Origin: Paenibacillus algicola | GTDB lineage: Bacteria > Bacillota > Bacilli > Paenibacillales > Paenibacillaceae | DNA: 64,000 nt | NCBI RefSeq assembly: GCF_005577435.1 | Contig: NZ_CP040396.1 | Span: 3,672,501-3,736,500 of the forward strand | Reading direction: 5' to 3' | Shown here: positions 54,919-62,406 of the stretch, one piece after another | Position numbering within the stretch: the first letter of the stretch is position 1 | Layout of the letters: each line of letters begins with the position of its first letter | Notes under the pieces: generated by a model | The model's database searches: none | Seen by the model: only the letters and a program-made list of their open reading frames with translations | Told to the model about the DNA's origin: nothing | Translations under genes and position numbers: made by a program

Positions 54919-54923
54919 CCGTT

Positions 54924-54953
54924 ATCCTAGCATAAGGACTCCTACTTTGTCTA
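54924..54953 (-). promoter_or_regulatory. Candidate promoter of xylAB
   Basis: Minus strand: TAGACA (54948-54953), an 18-base spacer, TAGGAT (54924-54929). The -35 overlaps the XylR operator-like palindrome. Confidence 0.55.
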
Positions 54954-54969
54954 TTGGTTAAACAAAGTA
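54943..54969. promoter_or_regulatory. XylR operator-like palindrome
   Basis: Arms TACTTTGT (54943-54950) and ACAAAGTA (54962-54969) with an 11-base centre, between divergent xylA and xylR. The layout (T-rich/A-rich arms, about 27 bases) resembles xyl operators of Bacillales. Binding by the adjacent ROK repressor is the natural inference. Confidence 0.7.
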
Positions 54970-55068
54970 TTTTTTAAAGGGTCATGTGCGGAAGAAGGCG
55001 GTTGCTTTTTGGGGGAGATCGCCCTAGACTAGGAGATTATGAAGCATTTCGGAAGAGAAGCGTGAAGG

Positions 55069-56247
55069 ATGGTTGGGACAATGACGAGCATTACAGGTGA
55101 CCAGGCGCTGGTCAAAAAAATCAACAGGTCGATCGTACTGAACACGATTATCCGGCACGCCCCCCTCTCCCGGGCGAAAGTATCCACGATTACCGGGCTG
55201 AACAAGGCAACCGTATCCAATCTGGTTCAGGAGCTGAGTGATCATCATCTGGTAGAGGAGATCGGTCCGGGTGAATCCAGCGGCGGCCGCAAGCCCCGGC
55301 TCCTGCTGTTCAGCGGCCGCGCCGGCTCCGCCGTCGGCATTGAGATCCGCTTATCGCAGATGATCGGGGTGCTGACGGATTTGGAAGGAAATATACTGTT
55401 TGAACGCGAGGAGCAGCTGGAGCGTCATGATCTCGACTTCGTGCTGAAATCCATGACCACCCTGATTAAAGCACTGATGCACGAAGCTCCGCCTTCTCCC
55501 TATGGCGTCGTGGGGGTTGGCGTCGGGGTGCCGGGGATGGTAGACGGCGAGGGCAACATTCTGTTTGCCCCCAACCTGGGCTGGGAAATGGTGCCGCTGC
55601 AGCAGCGGCTAGAGGAGGAAATCGGCGTGAGTGTCACGATCGATAACGAGGCCAATGCAGGAGCGCAGGGAGAATTCCGCTTCGGTGCGGGACGGGATGC
55701 CGAGCATGTGCTGTATATCAGTGCCGGCAGCGGGATCGGCTCTGGCATCATGATTCATGGAGAGCTGTACAAGGGCGCCAGGGGCTATGCCGGAGAAACC
55801 GGTCATATGAGCATTGAGGCAGACGGCATGGCATGCTCCTGCGGCAATCGCGGCTGCTGGGAGCTGTACGCCTCGGAGAAGGCCTATACTCAGGCGTCTC
55901 CTCCCCTGCCGTCACACCGCACCCGGCAGCTCGCGAATCTGGCGCTCGCGGGAGATGAGGATGTCATCTCCCTGTTTGCCGGCATTGGCCGCTTCCTGGG
56001 GATCGGCATTACGAATCTGGTCAACAGCTTCAATCCACAGCGTGTAGTCATTGGCGGCCCGCTCGCTGATGCACGTCCCTGGATTTCTTCCGCACTGGAA
56101 GAGGTCGTCGCGCAGAGAACGCTGCCTTACCACCGGGAACGGATGGAGATTACCTTTGCCGAGCTCGGCAGCCGCTCTACCGTAATCGGTGCTGCATATT
56201 TGGCCGTATCGCAGTTTCTGGGGCCAGTTCGCGTCAGCACTCTCTGA
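55069..56247 (+). CDS. xylR: ROK-family xylose repressor XylR
   Basis: 392 residues. An N-terminal winged helix (NTIIRHAPLSRAKVSTITGLNKATVSNLVQELSDHHLVEE) precedes the ROK sugar-binding domain. Motifs are VGVGVGVPGMVDGEGNILFAPNLGWE, LYISAGSGIGSGIMIHGELYKGARGYAGETGHMSIE and the zinc-binding CSCGNRGCWELY. Without xylose it represses the divergent xylAB operon. The start could be ATG 55069 or ATG 55081; both have imperfect ribosome sites. It points away from xylA across a 195-base control region. Confidence 0.92.
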   Translation: MVGTMTSITGDQALVKKINRSIVLNTIIRHAPLSRAKVSTITGLNKATVSNLVQELSDHHLVEEIGPGESSGGRKPRLLLFSGRAGSAVGIEIRLSQMIGVLTDLEGNILFEREEQLERHDLDFVLKSMTTLIKALMHEAPPSPYGVVGVGVGVPGMVDGEGNILFAPNLGWEMVPLQQRLEEEIGVSVTIDNEANAGAQGEFRFGAGRDAEHVLYISAGSGIGSGIMIHGELYKGARGYAGETGHMSIEADGMACSCGNRGCWELYASEKAYTQASPPLPSHRTRQLANLALAGDEDVISLFAGIGRFLGIGITNLVNSFNPQRVVIGGPLADARPWISSALEEVVAQRTLPYHRERMEITFAELGSRSTVIGAAYLAVSQFLGPVRVSTL

Positions 56248-56341
56248 GCCAGCAGCTAGTTGGCTATGGTGAGCAAGCCAAATGATCCAAAACCGCCTTA
56301 TTTTGTAGCTGAAGGCTGCAGATAATGTTTCATATTTCCGT

Positions 56342-56347
56342 TATAAT
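56342..56347 (+). promoter_or_regulatory. -10 box of the 65-aa membrane protein gene
   Basis: A perfect TATAAT, 61 bases before the ATG. No good -35 hexamer is seen at the right distance. Confidence 0.4.
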
Positions 56348-56408
56348 ATAGAGATTGAGGCAAGCTTATGCCATCTTAATTTCGCTGTAGTATAGGGAGA
56401 GAGCTACG

Positions 56409-56606
56409 ATGACTTATGTCAATACGTCTGAAATCGACGGCGGGCTGTTCTTGACGGTTATGCTGTTCCTGCTCGTCATTGCGCCGCTGTTCAGTCTGGC
56501 GATCATGAAGTTTTTTCAAGGGAAAAAGCGGACGGGCTTTATTCTCATGGGTGCCGGTGTCAGCTCCTACGTGGTGTTTACGCTCGTAACCTCATTGATG
56601 ACCTGA
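56409..56606 (+). CDS. Small two-helix membrane protein (65 aa), unknown
   Basis: 65 residues: a short polar start (MTYVNTSEIDGG), a membrane helix (LFLTVMLFLLVIAPLFSLAI), a basic loop (FFQGKKRTG) and a second helix. AGGGAGAGA lies before the ATG, a TATAAT box is upstream and a terminator follows. I do not recognise the family. Confidence 0.65.
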   Translation: MTYVNTSEIDGGLFLTVMLFLLVIAPLFSLAIMKFFQGKKRTGFILMGAGVSSYVVFTLVTSLMT

Positions 56607-56666
56607 ATCACCTGAATTACGGCCTGATGATCAGGCAACCTTCTTACCACCCATAAACGAAAACGA

Positions 56667-56716
56667 ATAAAGACATGGCCACAGGCGGGATTCCCCGCAC
56701 AATGCCATGTCTTTAT
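56667..56716. terminator. Bidirectional terminator
   Basis: ATAAAGACATGGC / GCCATGTCTTTAT with a 24-base loop that contains a GCGGG/CCCGC stem, between the convergent 65-aa gene and the glutaredoxin gene. Confidence 0.85.
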
Positions 56717-56732
56717 GTTTAGAGCCTGTTAC

Positions 56733-56972
56733 TTATCCTTCTGCCGGTGCCAGCGCCTTGTTCAGCTGGAGCTTGTTCATCCCGAGAATGCGGTGCTCGC
56801 CGATGACGGTGAGCGGTACTGCACGTACGCCCATATCCCAAACCTGCTGAGCAAACTCGTCATTCGTCTCGATGTTGCGCTCCTCGAATTCAACCCCCTG
56901 CTCGGTCAAATATCCTTTAACCTGCTTGCAATGAGGACAGTTGCTGGATGTGTATACAATTGCATTTGCCAT
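56733..56972 (-). CDS. Glutaredoxin-family protein
   Basis: 79 residues with the redox motif SNCPHCKQVKGYL and the cis-Pro region VRAVPLTVIGEHRILGMN. It is a NrdH/glutaredoxin-like thiol exchanger. In Bacillales without glutathione these small proteins may be reduced by thioredoxin reductase. GAGGTGATAC precedes the ATG. It is downstream of trxB by 61 bases on the same strand, so co-transcription and functional linkage are likely. Confidence 0.88.
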   Translation of the reverse strand: MANAIVYTSSNCPHCKQVKGYLTEQGVEFEERNIETNDEFAQQVWDMGVRAVPLTVIGEHRILGMNKLQLNKALAPAEG

Positions 56973-57033
56973 GTCTGTATCACCTCAGTCAAAGATGTAG
57001 TCATCCGTAATCACTACCCGGATCTTCTCCAGT

Positions 57034-57975
57034 TTAAATCACAACCGCCTGATGTTCCAGGCTTTCGATATATTTCTCGCAGTCCATCGCTGCCATACAT
57101 CCGCTGCCGGCTGCCGTAATGGCCTGTCTGTAGCGGGTATCCTGCACATCGCCGCAAGCGAAAATGCCTTGTACGTTCGTCTCGGACGTGCCAGGGTTGG
57201 TGACGATGTAGCCGTTCGGATCTGTCGTCAGCTGGCCGTTCAGGAAGCCGGTATTCGGGTGGTGGCCGATCGCTACGAACACACCGCTTGCGTTCAGAAC
57301 CTCCTCGGCTCCGGTTTCATTGTTGCGAAGCTTAAGGCCGGTCACGCCGTGTTCGCCTGCAACCACCTCCAGCGGAGTACGGTTTAGCGCCCATTCAATC
57401 TTCGGATTGGCTCTTGCACGGTCCTGCATAATCTTGGACGCGCGCAGCTCATCGCGGCGGTGAACCAGAGTCACCTTGGAGGCAAAGCGGGTCAGGAAGT
57501 TCGCTTCCTCCAGCGCGGAATCGCCGCCGCCAACCACGATAATTTCTTTGTTGCGGAAAAAGAAGCCGTCACAGGTTGCGCAGGTGCTGACACCGCGTCC
57601 CACGTTCTCCTCTTCTCCCGGAATGCCCAAATACTTCGCGGTAGCGCCTGTAGAAATGATCAGGGTGTCCGCTTCAAGCTCTCCCATTCCTTCCACGTTC
57701 AGCTTGAAGGGGCGCTGGCCGGTATCGACGCTGTTGACCCAGCCTGTGCGGAATTCAGCACCGAAGCGCTCCGCCTGCTTGCGCATATTGTCCATCAGCT
57801 CCGGCCCTTGAATGCCGTCGATGAAGCCTGGGAAGTTCTCCACCTCGGTCGTGGTCGTCAGCTGACCGCCGGGCTGAGGGCCTTCAATGATGAGCGGGCT
57901 CATGTTAGCACGGGCAAGGTAAATGGCAGCGGTCAGACCGGCAGGACCGGTGCCGATAATAATGGATTTATACAT
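57034..57975 (-). CDS. trxB: Thioredoxin reductase
   Basis: 313 residues. The FAD-binding start is KSIIIGTGPAGLTAAIYLARA. The redox pair is in VSTCATCDGFFFRNKE, the NADPH site in VVGGGDSALEEANFLTRF, and the closing FAD motif is GIFACGDVQDTRYRQAITAAGSG. It reduces thioredoxin, and probably the neighbouring glutaredoxin-like protein, with NADPH. AGGAGGGA precedes the ATG. A consensus promoter and, just downstream of it, a perfect PerR-type box suggest peroxide-inducible expression. Confidence 0.95.
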   Translation of the reverse strand: MYKSIIIGTGPAGLTAAIYLARANMSPLIIEGPQPGGQLTTTTEVENFPGFIDGIQGPELMDNMRKQAERFGAEFRTGWVNSVDTGQRPFKLNVEGMGELEADTLIISTGATAKYLGIPGEEENVGRGVSTCATCDGFFFRNKEIIVVGGGDSALEEANFLTRFASKVTLVHRRDELRASKIMQDRARANPKIEWALNRTPLEVVAGEHGVTGLKLRNNETGAEEVLNASGVFVAIGHHPNTGFLNGQLTTDPNGYIVTNPGTSETNVQGIFACGDVQDTRYRQAITAAGSGCMAAMDCEKYIESLEHQAVVI

Positions 57976-58009
57976 ATAAGGTTCCCTCCTGTATCTCTAA
58001 ATCACTTAT

Positions 58010-58024
58010 TTATAATCATTATAA
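58010..58024. promoter_or_regulatory. Perfect PerR-type box in the trxB leader
   Basis: TTATAATCATTATAA, a perfect 15-base palindrome equal to the B. subtilis PerR consensus TTATAATNATTATAA. It begins about 10 bases downstream of the trxB -10 box, a repressing position. Fur and Zur boxes differ at the outer arms (TGATAAT, TCGTAAT). Confidence 0.72.
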
Positions 58025-58034
58025 ACTGATACTT

Positions 58035-58063
58035 ATTATGATTAATTCCGGAGAATCTGTCAA
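58035..58063 (-). promoter_or_regulatory. Promoter of trxB
   Basis: Minus strand: TTGACA (58058-58063), a 17-base spacer, CATAAT (58035-58040). Confidence 0.75.
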
Positions 58064-58126
58064 CACCCGAGACAGGGATTAAAAGAAATCATTACCATGA
58101 TTCCTCATTCCTCTCCATCAAGCAAA

Positions 58127-58174
58127 CAAGCCTGCCTGAATGATCCCGTTATTAGGATCATACAGGCAGGCTTG
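58127..58174 (-). terminator. Hairpin terminator after the PfeT-like gene
   Basis: CAAGCCTGCCTG(T)ATGATCC and inverted copy, a 19-20 bp stem with one mismatch and an 8-base loop, 30 bases past the stop; T-run weak (TTTG). Confidence 0.7.
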
Positions 58175-58204
58175 CTGGAGAAAAACGGGGCAAACATTCA
58201 CATT

Positions 58205-60190
58205 TTATTTCGCTCGAAGCAGCCGCAGTCCGTTTAGAATCACGAGAATGGTGCTGCCTTCATGACCGATCACGCCCAGCGGCAGAGCAACGCCCTGAAT
58301 AAAGTTGGCAGATATCAGGGTCAGAATGACCGTTACGGCAAAGACCATGTTCTGCTTCACAATGGCTGCGGCGCGGCGTGCGATTTTGACGGTGGAGGCA
58401 ATTTCCTCAATGTTGTCATTCATCAGCACCGCATCGGATACCTCAAGGGCTGTTCCGCTTCCCGAAATCCCCATGCCGATGCCTACCGTAGCTGTGGCCA
58501 GCGCCGGAGCGTCATTGACACCGTCCCCGACCATGACGACATGACCGTGCTGCTCCCGAAGCGCCCGAACATGCTTGACCTTATCCTCTGGCAGCAGGTC
58601 AGAGAAGACCAGATCAACGCCGATCTGGCGCGCGATGGCATCTGCTGTCGCCTTGCGGTCTCCGGTCAGCATCGCGACCCGGATTCCCATGCTCTGCAGC
58701 CGCTTGACGGCAGCCGCCGCCTGCGGACGTACCGCATCCTGCAATCCGATCATACCGGCCATCTGTCCGTCACGAAGAATGACTGAGACGGTCTTGCCCT
58801 CCTCTTCCAGGCTGCGGCGAAGCTCCCGCCAGTCCGGTTCTCCATTTCGTACCGAGTGAGCATCCAGGGTAAGAGCATCCCCGTCAAGCACGTCGCTTTT
58901 TCCAATTCTCCATGCTGTACCCTGCACGGTACCCTGCATTCCCCAGCCCGTTATGGATTCCGCGTTCTCTACAGGCTGCAGTGCAATCCCCTCCGCAGAC
59001 GCCTTGGCAACGACCGCTTGGGCCAGCGGATGCTTCGACATGCTCTCTACAGATGCACTGATGCCCAGCAGCTCTTCCCGGCTCATTCCGCTGCCAGCCA
59101 CGAAATCCGTCACCACCGGTGACCCCATCGTTAAGGTTCCGGTCTTATCAAAGGCAACGACGGATGTCTTGGCCATGTTCTCGATATGCGCTCCTCCTTT
59201 GAACAGTACGCCTTTACGGGCCCGGTTCGAGATGGCTGACAGCATAGCTGGCATAATGGACGATACCAATGCACAAGGAGATGCGACAACGAGAAAGACC
59301 ATGGCTTTATAGAAGGAAGTGTCCCAGTCCCACCCTGCCAGCGGAGCCAGCGCAAGGATACCGGCGGTGACTCCCACGACCACACGGGCATAAATAGCCT
59401 CAAACCGCTTGATAAAGCGCTCGGACTGCGGAACCTCATTCTCCGCCTCCTCGACAAGCTTCACAATCTTCGCAAATACAGTAGCTTCAGCAGATTGAGT
59501 CACTTCAATATAGAGCACACCTTCGCCATTCAGCGTTCCGGCAAATACTTCGTCTCCCACGCTTTTTTCCAAAGGAACCGATTCCCCGGTAATGGAGGAC
59601 TGATTGACAGAGGACCCTCCCCGATAAACCTTGCCGTCTGCCGGAATCAGCTCGCCCGGCTTCACCAGAATCAAATCCCCGATCTCCAGCTTGCCGACAG
59701 CAACCTCCACCATGCTTCCTCCTTCAAGGCGCAGCGCCGTCTCGGGCTGCAGCTCCATCAGGGAGGAAATGTCCTTGCGGCTCCGCTCCATCGTATAGCT
59801 CTCCAAGGCTCCGCTCATCGCGAAAATGAAGATCAGCATAGCCCCTTCATTCCAATAGCCAATGGCTGCTGCACCGAGCGCGGCTGCGATCATGAGCAGG
59901 TTGACGTCGAGATCCCGCTCCTTGATCAGCGTCTCCACGCCTTCCTTCGCCTTGATCCAGCCGCCCACGGTATAGGAAATGACATACAGAATGACAGAAA
60001 TCCATTCCGACCAGGAGCTGACCGCCCAGGCTGTGAGCATGAGCACCCCGCTTCCCAGCGCGGCCAGCACCTCGGGATTGCGAAGCAGGCTTGCAAGATC
60101 CCATTTGCCGCCGGAATTCGGGCGCTCAGGGCCCTCCTGGCGATGCGCCAGTGATTGTGTACGTGCCCCTCTACTTTGAGTCCATTCCAT
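58205..60190 (-). CDS. pfeT: P1B-type metal-transporting ATPase, PfeT/ZosA-like
   Basis: About 661 residues. There is no N-terminal metal-binding (HMA) domain. Motifs are SSITGESVPLEK, VASPCALVSSIMPA (SPC metal site), AFDKTGTLTMGSP, SKHPLAQA, MLTGDRKATADAIA and VMVGDGVNDAPAL. The SPC motif and missing HMA domain are typical of P1B-4 ATPases such as B. subtilis PfeT (formerly ZosA), an Fe(II) exporter under PerR and Fur control. A Fur-like box and a hairpin lie upstream. ATG 60190 is chosen with AGGAGG 8 bases upstream; the track frame reaches 29 codons further back without a site. Iron (or cobalt/zinc) export is inference. Confidence 0.82.
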   Translation of the reverse strand: MEWTQSRGARTQSLAHRQEGPERPNSGGKWDLASLLRNPEVLAALGSGVLMLTAWAVSSWSEWISVILYVISYTVGGWIKAKEGVETLIKERDLDVNLLMIAAALGAAAIGYWNEGAMLIFIFAMSGALESYTMERSRKDISSLMELQPETALRLEGGSMVEVAVGKLEIGDLILVKPGELIPADGKVYRGGSSVNQSSITGESVPLEKSVGDEVFAGTLNGEGVLYIEVTQSAEATVFAKIVKLVEEAENEVPQSERFIKRFEAIYARVVVGVTAGILALAPLAGWDWDTSFYKAMVFLVVASPCALVSSIMPAMLSAISNRARKGVLFKGGAHIENMAKTSVVAFDKTGTLTMGSPVVTDFVAGSGMSREELLGISASVESMSKHPLAQAVVAKASAEGIALQPVENAESITGWGMQGTVQGTAWRIGKSDVLDGDALTLDAHSVRNGEPDWRELRRSLEEEGKTVSVILRDGQMAGMIGLQDAVRPQAAAAVKRLQSMGIRVAMLTGDRKATADAIARQIGVDLVFSDLLPEDKVKHVRALREQHGHVVMVGDGVNDAPALATATVGIGMGISGSGTALEVSDAVLMNDNIEEIASTVKIARRAAAIVKQNMVFAVTVILTLISANFIQGVALPLGVIGHEGSTILVILNGLRLLRAK

Positions 60191-60246
60191 CTTCATTACC
60201 TCCTGTACTTGAGAATGAGATCCATTCTTATTGCCCTGAAAATGAC

Positions 60247-60279
60247 GTATGCTGCCCCGGCTAGGCCGGAGCAGCATAC
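60247..60279 (-). other. Strong leader hairpin upstream of pfeT
   Basis: GTATGCTGCTCCGGC and GCCGGGGCAGCATAC pair (one wobble, 15 bp) around a 3-base loop, between the Fur-like box and the ATPase start. No long T-run follows, so it could be a weak terminator, RNA-stabilising stem or regulatory structure. Confidence 0.6.
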
Positions 60280-60284
60280 TAATT

Positions 60285-60303
60285 GAGAATGATAATCATT
60301 TTT
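60285..60303. promoter_or_regulatory. Fur-like box upstream of pfeT
   Basis: GAGAATGATAATCATTTTT matches the 19-base Fur consensus GATAATGATAATCATTATC at 16 positions. It lies about 95 bases before the ATPase start. In B. subtilis Fur (with Fe) and PerR both act on pfeT. Confidence 0.65.
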
Positions 60304-60420
60304 GACTCAATACAATTTATTTTCCTAAGTGCAACTTTATAGACTTATATTACCCCGATCCCCCCTGGTTGTAAACTCTCTTCCGCCTAATTTTTAAAAA
60401 AAATTTTTTTGCTAGAGTAA

Positions 60421-60448
60421 AGGGCAGATAAATTCTGCCCCTCCTCAT
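60421..60448 (-). ncRNA. Group II intron domain VI-like stem
   Basis: Minus strand AGGGGCAGA and TCTGCCCT pair around a short loop directly after domain V. The bulged branch-point A cannot be fixed by eye. The splice end follows a few bases later. Confidence 0.6.
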
Positions 60449-60449
60449 C

Positions 60450-60483
60450 AAACCGTACGTGAGGTTTTCCCTCATACGGCTTT
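60450..60483 (-). ncRNA. Group II intron domain V
   Basis: A 34-base hairpin reading AAAGCCGTATGAGGG, then AAAA, then CCTCACGTACGGTTT. It has the catalytic AGC triad near its start and the two-stem shape of domain V, the most conserved part of group II ribozymes. Confidence 0.88.
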
Positions 60484-60512
60484 CCGATGTTCGTCATTCA
60501 TGTGCATGCAGA

Positions 60513-61805
60513 TCACAAGAGCGTTTTAAGTCCACATTGTGAGGACAGTGCTTTCACTTCGCGTAATGAGCTCATCCATCGCGTGCGTTGACGTTTCTTG
60601 GCAACCCATTTGGCTAGTCGCTGGAGGATGTACCAGTCCAGTTTCGCCATCTTCTTTTGGCTGTAAGCTGTGTAGTAGTAGTTGCGCCACCCCTGTATTT
60701 TAGGGTTTAAGTATTCCAGGTGGTCCTGGAAAGTCTTGTGACGCATATTCGGCGGAGCAAGTCGCTCCTTCACGACCTCTCGGATTCGCTCTTCCGCCTT
60801 GCGACACAGCCACTGCTGGGTCGTATAGTATACTTTGCCTTTGGATGTCTCGGCTTTCGTCTTTCGATGGTGCATGCCTAGAAAATCAAAGCCTTCTTCT
60901 CCTGTCCATAGTCCAACGATGCGTGTCTTGGTTGGATGTAACGTTAGCTCTAGGCGGTCCATAATAACTCTAATGAGTTCGTACGCCCGATCTGCATCCT
61001 TCTTTGTTTTGCAGATGACCACCAGATCGTCCGCGTAACGTGTGAGTTCCCCCATTTTACTGCCATGCCGTTCCCACAGGAGATCAAAGTAATTCAGGTA
61101 GATATTCGCCAGCAGTGGTGAAATGACCCCACCTTGTGGTGTACCCAAATCTGAGCGTCTGACATTGCCTTCCTCCATGACACCCGCACTTAGCCACTTC
61201 CTCAACAGCTTCAGAATTCGTCTATCGCTGATTCGCATTTCTACCAGCTTGATGAGTTTCTCCTGATTAATGTTGTCGAAGTACCCTTGGATGTCGACGT
61301 CGACCACCCAATTCCCTTTGCGGTTGCATGCTTTCCGAATGCGATCTAACGCTTGCTTTGCACTTCGTTTTGGCCTGAATCCGAATGACGTTTCCTGAAA
61401 ATCCGCCTCGAAGATCGGTTCCATGACGAGTTTCGCTGCCATCTGGATGACGCGGTCTCTCACTGTGGGAATGCCGAGCGGTCGCTTTTTGCCATCCTTC
61501 TTCGGAATGTAGTAGCGCCTTACGGGTTGCGGATGATACTCGCCTTCTTTAAGAAGCCGTTGACATTCGTGTACAAAGCATGTTTCTCCTTGTTTCTCGA
61601 TGTCTGCCAGTGTCTCTCCGTCTATTCCTGCCGAGCCCTTATTAGCTCGTACTCTTCGCCATGCTTCCCAAAGAATGTCCAGCCGGTAGACCTTGTCGTA
61701 CAACGCGTGAAACCTTCGCTTCTTGTTTTCCTTGGCCGCATGACCTAGTTTCTCTTGGAGTTGTTGAACGTTTTCCTTTGGTGTTGTTAGCCGTTTGGCA
61801 TTCAC
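60513..61805 (-). CDS. ltrA: Group II intron reverse transcriptase/maturase
   Basis: About 430 residues. The RT domain (about 30-290) has RRYYIPKKDGKKRPLGIPTVRDRVIQ, FGFRPKRSAKQAL, VVDVDIQGYFDNI, GTPQGGVISPLLANIYL and the catalytic TRYADDLVVIC. Thumb and maturase X domains follow (EGFDFLGMHHRKTKAE ... HLEYLNPKIQGWRNYYY). No HNH endonuclease domain is present, as in class C introns. The start is GTG 61805 because AAGGAGGT lies 8 bases upstream. It promotes splicing and retrohoming of the intron that contains it. Confidence 0.92.
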   Translation of the reverse strand: MNAKRLTTPKENVQQLQEKLGHAAKENKKRRFHALYDKVYRLDILWEAWRRVRANKGSAGIDGETLADIEKQGETCFVHECQRLLKEGEYHPQPVRRYYIPKKDGKKRPLGIPTVRDRVIQMAAKLVMEPIFEADFQETSFGFRPKRSAKQALDRIRKACNRKGNWVVDVDIQGYFDNINQEKLIKLVEMRISDRRILKLLRKWLSAGVMEEGNVRRSDLGTPQGGVISPLLANIYLNYFDLLWERHGSKMGELTRYADDLVVICKTKKDADRAYELIRVIMDRLELTLHPTKTRIVGLWTGEEGFDFLGMHHRKTKAETSKGKVYYTTQQWLCRKAEERIREVVKERLAPPNMRHKTFQDHLEYLNPKIQGWRNYYYTAYSQKKMAKLDWYILQRLAKWVAKKRQRTRWMSSLREVKALSSQCGLKTLL

Positions 61806-62337
61806 TGACTCGTACCTCCTTAAGAAACTTGAACAAAGCAGGGCTCCTTCCCTCCTGCAGGTTGTGTTGTCCTGCATTCTTCGGTACTATGAGCCCCTCG
61901 GACTCCCTTCCTGCAGACGGTTCACTTCACCTTTTAGGCTTATAGAGCGTCTCTTTACGGTTTCAAAAAAAAAAACGTGCAGGGGAGGGCCTCCCCAGTT
62001 CACTGCATCCTCTTTCATACCATGCCGATCCCCTTACGCCGGAGGATTCTTCACTGTCGTTCCAAGTTCTGAACAGCTTCCATGGCCTTCGTCCATATGC
62101 GCGAGACTCGGCTTCCTCTTCCCCTCTTGCGAGGCCTTTTTGACGACGCGGCAGGATTCACTTTATGTTACAGCCTGGTATGTTGCTCGCCCTGTCTCTG
62201 ACAGGTACTTATGTCGATACGCTTCTACGCACAGATTTCGCCATACGCAGGTATCCTAGCTACACAGGGGCTTGGTCCCTCCTGTGACCGGACTTTCACC
62301 GGCTAGAGAATGCGTGCTTAGCTGGGCACGCCACGCA

Positions 62338-62373
62338 AAAAAGCGCCGCTGCCTGAAATCAGGCCCGCGACGC
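62338..62373 (-). terminator. Terminator used as the intron insertion site
   Basis: Minus strand GCGTCGCGGGCCTG and CAGGCAGCGGCGC with an ATTT loop (GC-rich, one or two mismatches), then five Ts, 34 bases after the stop of the PEP-enzyme-like gene. The group II intron begins right after it. Confidence 0.8.
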
Positions 62374-62406
62374 ATATATACGCTGTCTTCCTTTCGCAGC
62401 CTGCTG

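Larger units (their letters stand above)
60417..62335 (-). mobile_element. Group II intron with intron-encoded reverse transcriptase
   Basis: About 1.9 kb. On the minus strand it begins near 62335 with GTGGC (close to the GUGYG start of group II introns). Domain I carries the conserved GGTGAAAGTCC element (complement near 62292-62302). The reverse transcriptase gene, a 34-base domain V and a domain VI-like stem follow, ending near TTTAC at 60417. It sits directly behind the hairpin and T-run of a terminator, the insertion habit of class C introns. The exact ends are approximate. Nothing in the ribozyme core looks deleted, so it may be active. Confidence 0.85.

Noticed and set aside
60340..60416. 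PerR-like TATAAG/CTATAA element upstream of pfeT
   Set aside because: Only about 8 of 15 positions fit the PerR consensus, so only the Fur-like box is reported.
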